This document shows, one piece after another, positions 1-5,024 of a stretch of 6,572 nucleotides of DNA. Origin of the DNA: an uncultured Gammaproteobacteria bacterium. Lineage in GTDB: Bacteria > Pseudomonadota > Gammaproteobacteria > Steroidobacterales > JABDMI01. The first letter of the stretch is position 1; each line of letters begins with the position of its first letter. Below the pieces are notes generated by a model, which searched no databases, was not told the origin of the DNA, and saw only the letters and a program-made list of their open reading frames with translations. Position numbers and translations under genes: made by a program. The DNA is taken from assembly GCA_938039225.1 (NCBI GenBank), contig CALHVH010000160.1:1-6572 (forward strand). The letters run 5' to 3'.

Positions 1-174
1 GCTCAATACCGTTTGGCTTTTACCAGAACCCGACTCACCTACGATACCCAGCACGTCGCCTTGATTAAGTTCAAAATTTAAATTATTAACCGCACGCACA
101 ATTCCGTCGCCGGTTTCAAATTCAACTTGTAAGTTTTCAACTTTTAATAAAGGAGTATTTGTTTCAGTCATCAT
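1..174 (-). CDS. oppD: Oligopeptide ABC transporter ATP-binding protein OppD, N-terminal part
   Basis: This is the first 58 codons of an ABC-transporter ATPase; the rest lies beyond the left edge of the window. Translation gives an N-terminal strand reading LLKVENLQVEF, then the Walker A P-loop GESGSGKS at about residues 46-53, typical of the OppD/DppD group of peptide-transporter ATPases. The protein would bind the cytoplasmic face of the OppB-OppC channel and hydrolyse ATP to drive oligopeptide import. Two adjacent ATG codons (174 and 171) can start it. The first lies 6 bases after the oppC stop codon, and an AGGAG Shine-Dalgarno sequence overlaps that stop, so the gene is translated as part of the opp operon. 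OppD is preferred over OppF because the gene directly follows oppC, the usual B-C-D-F order. The Walker B and signature motifs are outside the window. DppD or another peptide or nickel relative cannot be excluded from this fragment. Confidence 0.9.
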   Translation of the reverse strand, partial: MMTETNTPLLKVENLQVEFETGDGIVRAVNNLNFELNQGDVLGIVGESGSGKSQTVLS

Positions 175-180
175 CTACTC

Positions 181-1110
181 CTAGCGATCTTTAGGATCGA
201 GTGCATCACGCAAACCATCACCAATAAAATTAAAACAAAATAAGGTAAGTGCTAGAAATACACCCGGAAAGATTAACATCCAGGGTGCACTTTCCATTTC
301 TTGAGCGCCTTCATTCACCAAAGCGCCCCAAGAAGTAGCTGGCTCTTGCACACCTAAACCTAAAAAGCTTAAAAAAGATTCCACTAAGATTACTCTTGGA
401 ATAGTTAAAGTGATATAAACCACAACGATGCCTAAGAGGTTTGGAATAATATGTCTACGAATAATCGCTGGTGTTGATACTCCAATGGCACGAGAAGCTT
501 CAATAAATTCCTTACCCTTTAAACTTAAGGTTTGTCCTCGTACAATACGTGCCATATCTAACCAAGAAATTGCTCCAATGGCTACAAAAATTAAGACGAT
601 ATTTCTTCCAAAAAATACCATCAAAAGAATAACTAAAAATATAAACGGTACGGTATAAAGAATATCGACAATTCGCATCATTAGGTTATCGGCTCGCCCG
701 CCTAAAAACCCAGAGGTCGCACCGTAAGTAATACCAATTGCCAATGAAACCAAAGTAGCTACAACACCTACTAATAAGGAAATTCGACCTCCGTAAAGAG
801 TACGCACAAAAAGATCTCGTCCAATGGCGTCCGTCCCAAACAAATGCCCACTTGCTATACTAGGTGCAGCTGAAATTTGATTCCAATCGGCATAATCAAA
901 GGTGAAACCATAAATTGCTTTAATGATTAAGGGCCCAAAAATTACTGCAAAGGTCATTAAAGCCAAAATAATAATGCTAGTCATTGCCGCTTTATTTCTC
1001 AATAAACGTGACCAAGCATCAGACCATAAACTACGACCCTTAACTTCGGTTTGCTGTGCAGCAAGCTCAAGTAACTTTCTGGCTTGTTCGTCCATTAACT
1101 GAGTGCTCAT
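181..1110 (-). CDS. oppC: Oligopeptide ABC transporter permease OppC
   Basis: Inner-membrane permease subunit of a peptide ABC importer, 309 residues, close to the usual OppC length. A cytoplasmic N-terminal segment of about 40 residues is followed by a first hydrophobic helix (about 43-66), the family hallmark HLFGTDAIGRD (about 89-99) and several further helices. The EAA coupling loop, which docks on the ATPase, is seen at about residues 204-224 (E204-A-S, G210, H220, P223, N224). The conserved C-terminal SFLGLGVQEPATSWG (248-262) and IGDGLRDALDPK (296-307) segments are both present. With OppB it forms the heterodimeric channel for oligopeptides. The ATG overlaps the oppB stop as ATGA, and a GAGG Shine-Dalgarno motif lies inside the end of oppB, so translation is coupled. 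A DppC-type dipeptide permease is the main alternative. The long N-terminal extension and pairing with a clearly OppB-like partner favour OppC. Confidence 0.93.
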   Translation of the reverse strand: MSTQLMDEQARKLLELAAQQTEVKGRSLWSDAWSRLLRNKAAMTSIIILALMTFAVIFGPLIIKAIYGFTFDYADWNQISAAPSIASGHLFGTDAIGRDLFVRTLYGGRISLLVGVVATLVSLAIGITYGATSGFLGGRADNLMMRIVDILYTVPFIFLVILLMVFFGRNIVLIFVAIGAISWLDMARIVRGQTLSLKGKEFIEASRAIGVSTPAIIRRHIIPNLLGIVVVYITLTIPRVILVESFLSFLGLGVQEPATSWGALVNEGAQEMESAPWMLIFPGVFLALTLFCFNFIGDGLRDALDPKDR

Positions 1111-2033
1111 GCATACCTCACTTTGGGATCTAACAACCCATAAATCAAATCAACCAAAAAGTTAAACAAAATAATTAAAGCACCATAAAAAACTATCACA
1201 CCAACAACCAAGGTGTAATCCCGGTTCAAAGCCCCTTGTACAAAATAACGACCCAGACCAGGCACACCAAAAATTTGCTCAATAACTACAGAGCCAGTAA
1301 GAATAGCAGCCGTTGCAGGCCCTAAATATGAAACCACAGGCAATAACGCTGGCTTTAAAGCATGTTTAAAAATAACCTCTTTTTCTGAGAGTCCTTTAGC
1401 CCGTGCCGTTCGAATGAAATTACTTCTTAAGACTTCAACCATACTGCCTCGGGTTAGACGGGAAATATAAGCGATTTGAGGAAGTGCTAATGCAATAACC
1501 GGAAGTACCATATGTTTCAAAGAACCCACTGGACCCCAACCTCCTGCTGGCAACCATTTTAAAAATACCGCAAAAATTAGAATTAATATGGGCGCCATTA
1601 CAAAATTGGGAATGGAGATTCCCGTCATGGCAAAAAACATCGTGGCATGATCAGTGTGAGTATTTTGTTTAACCGCAGCAATCGTTCCGGCTAAAACACC
1701 AAAGAACAGTGCCAAAATCATGGCACTTAAACCTAATTTTATTGACACCGGAAAACCCGTTTTTATTAATTCCGTAACAGTGTAATCCTTGTATTGAAAG
1801 GATGGTCCGAAATCACCTTTAGCCAGATTGGTCAGGTAATCCCAAAACTGTTCATGTGTAGGTTTATCAAGGTTATAAGCCTTCATTAAATTGGCTTCGA
1901 TTTCGGGCGGAAGATTTTTTTCGGTATCGAAGGGTCCACCAGGCGCTACACGTATCATGAAAAAAGCAACTGCAATCATGATAAACAGGGTTGGTAGAGC
2001 ACTGAGTAATCTTTTAAATGAATAAACGAGCAA
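1107..2033 (-). CDS. oppB: Oligopeptide ABC transporter permease OppB
   Basis: Inner-membrane permease subunit of the oligopeptide importer, 308 residues, matching the usual OppB length of about 306. It has the N-terminal helix (about 9-29), the APGGPF and LPPEIEANLMKAYNLD segments (30-56), the GDFGPSFQYKDYTV periplasmic segment (73-86), and the motif RGSMVEVLRSNFIRTARAKG (195-214). The EAA loop runs on to H224-A-L-K-P228, and GVPGLGR is at 256-262. These features are shared with the enterobacterial OppB I recall, including the N-terminal methionine-leucine. The start codon is TTG, chosen because it gives the family N-terminus and sits 7 bases after a strong AAGGAG site. The stop overlaps the oppC start. 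Upstream, after 55 bases, is a DUF1499 gene on the same strand rather than an oppA binding-protein gene, which is unusual for an opp operon. The family assignment is firm; substrate length preference cannot be told from the sequence. Confidence 0.94.
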   Translation of the reverse strand: MLVYSFKRLLSALPTLFIMIAVAFFMIRVAPGGPFDTEKNLPPEIEANLMKAYNLDKPTHEQFWDYLTNLAKGDFGPSFQYKDYTVTELIKTGFPVSIKLGLSAMILALFFGVLAGTIAAVKQNTHTDHATMFFAMTGISIPNFVMAPILILIFAVFLKWLPAGGWGPVGSLKHMVLPVIALALPQIAYISRLTRGSMVEVLRSNFIRTARAKGLSEKEVIFKHALKPALLPVVSYLGPATAAILTGSVVIEQIFGVPGLGRYFVQGALNRDYTLVVGVIVFYGALIILFNFLVDLIYGLLDPKVRYA

Positions 2034-2040
2034 AAACTAT

Positions 2041-2046
2041 CTCCTT
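2041..2046 (-). promoter_or_regulatory. Shine-Dalgarno site of oppB that fixes its TTG start
   Basis: The minus strand reads AAGGAG here, 7 bases before the TTG at 2031-2033. This strong match supports TTG initiation. The resulting N-terminus begins at the same place as family members. Confidence 0.8.
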
Positions 2047-2088
2047 AATGAATTATTCTGGTCTATGTAGATGACGTGATGTTTTTAA

Positions 2089-2562
2089 TTATGCATATGA
2101 GGCTTTAATTGCAGCTATACGCTTAGCATTAACCCCTAAGTCACTATAGCCCTCGCGCGAAGCAGAACGTAAATGAATTACGCCTTCTTCTTTATCTAAC
2201 CGAGCTTCAACATCATCTACAAATTTAAAAATCGTACTGGTAAATATCGCGGCAACATAATGATCGTTTTTAGTAACAATTTCCCCGCCATTGGCCTCAA
2301 TGGCTTGTATCACTTTATAAAAATGTTGGCCCATATTTACCTTGCTCACATCAATGGGTTCAATGTAATGTGATGTATCACTGATATATTCGCTACATAC
2401 TGCATTTGGCTTACGCGAACATTTTGCCAACTTACCATTAACGATGCCGGGTGGCTTACCCTTTTTGGAAGCTTTACCACGTAAAAAGAACATAACCATC
2501 ACCACCAAGAGTAATACAAACAAAACTGTTAGAAATTTATAAAGCATATATAAAATAATCAC
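2089..2562 (-). CDS. DUF1499 family protein with N-terminal membrane anchor
   Basis: A protein of 157 residues, or 152 if the later start is used, of unknown biochemical function. Residues 6-27 form one hydrophobic helix followed by a basic RGKASKKGK stretch, which suggests a membrane anchor with a short basic hinge. Residues about 47-152 match the DUF1499 pattern: the CSRKPNAVCSE motif (48-58), HYIEPIDV (65-72), and then IFKFVDDVEARLD (111-123) leading into the signature LRSASREGYSDLGVNAKRI (131-149). Homologues are widespread in proteobacteria and cyanobacteria, but no activity is established that I know of. The frame opens with GTG at 2562 and has an ATG five codons later at 2547; neither has a good Shine-Dalgarno match, so the start is open. 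It ends 55 bases before oppB on the same strand with no evident terminator between them, so it may be co-transcribed with the peptide transporter. Confidence 0.85.
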   Translation of the reverse strand: MIILYMLYKFLTVLFVLLLVVMVMFFLRGKASKKGKPPGIVNGKLAKCSRKPNAVCSEYISDTSHYIEPIDVSKVNMGQHFYKVIQAIEANGGEIVTKNDHYVAAIFTSTIFKFVDDVEARLDKEEGVIHLRSASREGYSDLGVNAKRIAAIKASYA

Positions 2563-2578
2563 GCCAAATCAAAGCAGT

Positions 2579-2584
2579 AGTATA
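2579..2584 (-). promoter_or_regulatory. Possible -10 box of the DUF1499-opp transcript
   Basis: The minus strand reads TATACT, one mismatch from TATAAT, 16 bases before the GTG and about 31 before the ATG of the DUF1499 gene. I find no convincing -35 box at the right distance, so this is only a candidate. Confidence 0.3.
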
Positions 2585-2646
2585 ACTTAAACCATAAAAT
2601 TCGCTGTTTTAAAAACTTGCATTATTTCTGATAAACAGGCTTAATT

Positions 2647-2667
2647 GGTTATATTACATACATAACC
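2647..2667 (+). promoter_or_regulatory. Inverted repeat and possible -10 box ahead of the dehydrogenase gene
   Basis: GGTTAT (2647-2652) and ATAACC (2662-2667) form 6-base arms around a 9-base spacer, ending 10 bases before the ATG of the dehydrogenase. The left arm overlaps TATATT (2650-2655), a one-mismatch -10 box whose best upstream -35 (around 2626-2631) is weak. The repeat could be an operator for a repressor or a small 5' hairpin close to the ribosome binding region. Short arms in AT-rich DNA also occur by chance. Confidence 0.3.
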
Positions 2668-2677
2668 TTGGAAAACT

Positions 2678-3376
2678 ATGTCTCGTTTTGAAACGGTCTT
2701 AATCACAGGAGCCAATCGTGGAATTGGCTTAGCATTTGTAAAACATTATTCTGGGCTTGCAAAACGTGTGATTGCTTGCTGCAGAGTACCAGAGCATGCC
2801 AATGAGCTTCACTCTTTGGAGGCATCCTGTCCCAGCGTGGAAATTCACACTCTGGACGTAACAGACAATAAACAAATCGAAGCCTTAAAACTTGCATTTA
2901 ATGGACAAGTTATTGATTTGCTTGTAAATAATGCTGGAATCTATGGCCCTAAACAGAATGAATCTCAACTGGATAAGGCTTTGTGGTCACAGGTTTTTGA
3001 AGTCAATGTGATGGCTCCTATTCTCATTGGTAGAGCATTAAGCAAGAATCTTGCCCTAAGTCCTCATGGCGTAATTGCCAATATGAGCTCAAAAATGGGC
3101 AGTATCACTGACAACGGTTCTGGTGGAGCAAGTATTTACCGCTCATCAAAAGCAGCACTCAATGCCGCAACTAAAAGCTTTGCTCTTGACCACGCGGGTT
3201 TAGGAATTACGACCGTCCTTTTACATCCAGGTTGGGTACAAACCGATATGGGTGGTCAAAATGCATTAATCAATACTCAAACCAGTGTAAAAGGCTTATC
3301 GGAAGTATTAGAACAAGTTAACGCAAGCAAAAATGGGCATTTCTATAACTATGATGGAAACCTTATTCCTTGGTAA
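2678..3376 (+). CDS. Short-chain dehydrogenase/reductase, C-factor/sniffer-like
   Basis: A 232-residue classical-type SDR oxidoreductase, cytoplasmic, expected to use NAD(P)H on a carbonyl or alcohol substrate that cannot be named from sequence. The Rossmann glycine motif TGANRGIG is at residues 10-17, LDVTD at 59-63, and NNAG at 84-87. The catalytic tetrad is complete: N110, Ser at 137/138 in the MSS strand, Y154 and K158 in YRSSK. HPGWVQTDMGG (183-193) is the segment typical of the group with Myxococcus C-factor (CsgA) and Drosophila sniffer carbonyl reductase. The length is slightly short of the 245-250 common in SDRs but normal for this group. The ATG has only a weak GGA ribosome site 5 bases ahead. 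It is divergent from the DUF1499-opp string, and a diguanylate cyclase gene follows after 30 bases in the same frame, suggesting co-transcription. A developmental signalling role like that proposed for CsgA should not be assumed. Confidence 0.88.
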   Translation: MSRFETVLITGANRGIGLAFVKHYSGLAKRVIACCRVPEHANELHSLEASCPSVEIHTLDVTDNKQIEALKLAFNGQVIDLLVNNAGIYGPKQNESQLDKALWSQVFEVNVMAPILIGRALSKNLALSPHGVIANMSSKMGSITDNGSGGASIYRSSKAALNAATKSFALDHAGLGITTVLLHPGWVQTDMGGQNALINTQTSVKGLSEVLEQVNASKNGHFYNYDGNLIPW

Positions 3377-3406
3377 TATGTAAATAAAAAAATTAATGGT
3401 TTTAGT

Positions 3407-4714
3407 TTGCAAGAAGAATTAACAAATATTGAAATACAAAATACGGGGGCGTTTAAATACGCAGCTGTTGGTATGGCTTACTTAGACTGTAAAGGACGCT
3501 TTTTATTAAGTAATCCCGCTCTAGAAAAATTACTTGGGTATTCAGAAGCCAGTTTTAAAACCTTATTACTAACCGAAATTGTTCACCCTAGTGAAACTGA
3601 TGAAATAAATAAGGCCATTAAGAACCTACTCTCAGGAAACATCCCTAAAGCTGTGCATCAAATACGCTGCTTTAATAATAATGGAGATCACACTTGGGTA
3701 CGCTTAAGCATGAGTGTAATGCCTGACTCCGAGAATAATACTCAATATATTATCGCCGTAATAGAAGATGTTTCCGAACACATAAATGACATTGACCACC
3801 CTACCATGAGTCGGCAATTGTTTGAAGCTATCGCCGAAAGCATACCTGCAACCGTGTGGTTAAGCGATATAGACGGCAAAAAGATGCACTTCGTAAATAA
3901 TGCCTTTTTAGATACTTGGCATGTCACTAAAGAAGAAGCTTATGGAGATGACGCTACAAAACTTCTGCAATACGTTCATCCCGATGATTCTAAAAGTGTT
4001 CAGCTTGCAATAAAACAATTAAACAACAGTGATCGATGGAAAAATAATTTCAGAATAATTACACCCGAAAAAAAAATACGCTATCTAGAATCCACTGGTG
4101 TCATCTTGCGTGATCGAGATGGAAAGGCATCGTTCTTATTAGGCACTCATCAAGATATTACTAACAGTGTAATACGTACAGCCAAGCTAGAAAATCTCAA
4201 TCAACAATTGCAAGCATCCTATGAGGAAGTTACACGTCTTAATCAATTTGATACCTTAACTTCTTGTTTTAACCGAACGGCAGTCTTAGTTTATATTTCA
4301 AATGCCTTTTATCAATTCACACGTTATGAAATACCAAGCAGCTTACTATTTATTGATTTAAATAATTTTAAACAAGTGAATGATGAGTACGGACATCATG
4401 CTGGCGACTTGGTGTTAAAAGAATTTGTTAAGCACATGCAAAAACGCATTCGCCAAACTGATTCCATTGGGCGTTTGGGAGGGGATGAGTTTATCTTGTT
4501 GTTCCCAGCCACAACTGCTGCAAATAGTGAATTATTTTTACAAAAAGAACAACAAGAATTTACTACAATCATCAATAAAGATCTCAGTATTACCTTAAGC
4601 TATTCAGCAGGCATTGCCGAAGCAGATTTTTCGATTAACACTGTAGAAGAATGGATAGATGCTGCCGACAAACAAATGTACAAACAAAAATCTATTTTCC
4701 ATACTCAGACCTAA
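3407..4714 (+). CDS. PAS-PAS-GGDEF diguanylate cyclase
   Basis: A soluble signalling enzyme of about 435 residues that should make cyclic di-GMP from two GTP. PAS domain 1 spans about residues 14-127 (GMAYLDCKGRFLLSNPALEKLLGY near its start) and PAS domain 2 about 137-258 (VNNAFLDTW, YVHPDD, LLGTHQDIT). A polar helical linker (about 257-280, possible coiled coil) leads to the GGDEF domain. There the metal-binding D317 (FIDLNNFK) and the RLGGDEF signature (356-362) are intact. The product-inhibition motif RxxD is present as R349-Q-T-D352 at the standard distance. The normally conserved LTGLxNR entry motif is LTSCFNR (284-290). No membrane segment is seen, so the PAS domains probably sense an internal signal or partner. 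The start is uncertain: TTG at 3407 lacks a clear Shine-Dalgarno site, and the next in-frame ATG (codon 23) would cut into PAS 1. Translation may be coupled to the dehydrogenase stop 30 bases upstream. Confidence 0.9.
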   Translation: MQEELTNIEIQNTGAFKYAAVGMAYLDCKGRFLLSNPALEKLLGYSEASFKTLLLTEIVHPSETDEINKAIKNLLSGNIPKAVHQIRCFNNNGDHTWVRLSMSVMPDSENNTQYIIAVIEDVSEHINDIDHPTMSRQLFEAIAESIPATVWLSDIDGKKMHFVNNAFLDTWHVTKEEAYGDDATKLLQYVHPDDSKSVQLAIKQLNNSDRWKNNFRIITPEKKIRYLESTGVILRDRDGKASFLLGTHQDITNSVIRTAKLENLNQQLQASYEEVTRLNQFDTLTSCFNRTAVLVYISNAFYQFTRYEIPSSLLFIDLNNFKQVNDEYGHHAGDLVLKEFVKHMQKRIRQTDSIGRLGGDEFILLFPATTAANSELFLQKEQQEFTTIINKDLSITLSYSAGIAEADFSINTVEEWIDAADKQMYKQKSIFHTQT

Positions 4715-4733
4715 GTAAAAACTAAGTTCCTAG

Positions 4734-4778
4734 CGCATGCTTTTGCTTGTGGTTACAAAAGAAACAATGCGTAGCATT
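4734..4778. repeat. Nested imperfect inverted repeats after the GGDEF gene
   Basis: CGCAT (4734-4738) can pair with ATGCG (4767-4771) as an outer stem, and CTTTTG (4740-4745) with CAAAAG (4756-4761) as an inner stem. A third element, AATGC-GTA-GCATT (4766-4778), competes for the right arm and is followed by CTTTAA. The block is much richer in G and C than the tract after it. It may serve as a weak transcription end for the GGDEF gene, or it may be a copy of a dispersed intergenic repeat. It lacks the long GC stem and T-run of a convincing intrinsic terminator. Confidence 0.3.
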
Positions 4779-4780
4779 CT

Positions 4781-4910
4781 TTAACATACTGTTTTATTTG
4801 ATAAAAAATTTATATATATTCAAAAATTTAAATATTTCTCTTTTATAACAATTACTTATAGTTATTATTTATTTGTTTATAAATATAAGTTGCATATGAA
4901 ACTTAAAGAA
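4781..4910. other. Extremely AT-rich non-coding tract
   Basis: Hand counting gives 15 G/C among the 120 bases 4781-4900, far below the flanking genes. It has repeated A and T runs and alternating TA steps and no credible open frame. It forms the upstream part of the protease gene's control region. Such DNA may be curved or easily melted and could bind H-NS-like proteins or act as an UP element; this is inference from composition only. Confidence 0.6.
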
Positions 4911-4927
4911 TTTTACATTATGTAAAA
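4911..4927. promoter_or_regulatory. Perfect 17-base palindrome, candidate operator
   Basis: The sequence TTTTACATTATGTAAAA has two perfect 8-base arms around one central base. It lies 98 bases ahead of the protease start and covers the TTTACA proposed as a -35 box, the classical position for a repressor site. I cannot assign it to a known regulator; odd-centred symmetry resembles that of Fur-superfamily boxes, but the bases do not match a consensus I know. Confidence 0.5.
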
Positions 4928-4941
4928 CCCAAGCTTTTAAT
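4912..4941 (+). promoter_or_regulatory. Candidate sigma-70 promoter of the protease gene
   Basis: TTTACA (4912-4917) and TTTAAT (4936-4941), each one mismatch from consensus, are 18 bases apart. A transcript would begin near 4948 and have a leader of roughly 75 bases. In DNA this rich in A and T other pairings are possible, so the call rests partly on its coincidence with the palindrome. Confidence 0.4.
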
Positions 4942-4969
4942 AACCATATATGTCTGCTACAAAGATGCG

Positions 4970-5006
4970 TTAATTTTATTAAATTAAGAAAGAAAAATTC
5001 TTAATT
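4970..5006 (+). promoter_or_regulatory. Two overlapping alternative hairpins in the protease leader
   Basis: Hairpin 1 pairs TTAATTT (4970-4976) with AAATTAA (4981-4987) across a TATT loop. Hairpin 2 pairs AATTAAGAA (4982-4990) with TTCTTAATT (4998-5006) across a 7-base loop. Both are perfect and both need bases 4982-4987, so only one can form at a time. Hairpin 2 ends 6 bases before the AAGGGG ribosome site, so it could affect translation; alternatively, its 25-base symmetric DNA could be a protein-binding site. The stems are AT-rich and individually weak. Confidence 0.4.
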
Positions 5007-5012
5007 GTTACT

Positions 5013-5018
5013 AAGGGG
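5013..5018 (+). promoter_or_regulatory. Shine-Dalgarno site of the protease that fixes its TTG start
   Basis: AAGGGG lies 6 bases before the TTG at 5025-5027. The in-frame ATG six codons later (5043) has no such site, and starting there would remove the basic KKNK end of the signal peptide. TTG is therefore preferred. Confidence 0.7.
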
Positions 5019-5024
5019 AAAACA

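Noticed and set aside
428..658. Plus-strand open frame of 76 codons opposite oppC
   Set aside because: It is antisense to strongly conserved OppC sequence including the EAA loop, and it has no ribosome site or recognisable domain.
2703..2897. Minus-strand open frame of 64 codons opposite the dehydrogenase
   Set aside because: It overlaps the Rossmann motif of a clear SDR gene and shows no coding features of its own.
3378..3422. Upstream ATG codons before the GGDEF gene (ATG directly followed by TAA at 3378-3383, and an 8-codon frame from 3396)
   Set aside because: Neither is in frame with the cyclase and neither has a ribosome site; most likely chance in AT-rich sequence, though a leader role is not excluded.
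4766..4785. Possible intrinsic terminator after the GGDEF gene
   Set aside because: The stem AATGC/GCATT is only 5 bases with a 3-base loop, and the following CTTTAAC is not a real T-run; I would not call it a terminator on this evidence.
4715..5024. Small RNA gene or CRISPR-like repeat array in the long intergenic region
   Set aside because: There are no regularly spaced direct repeats and no tRNA-like or otherwise recognisable RNA fold; only the inverted repeats reported separately are supportable.
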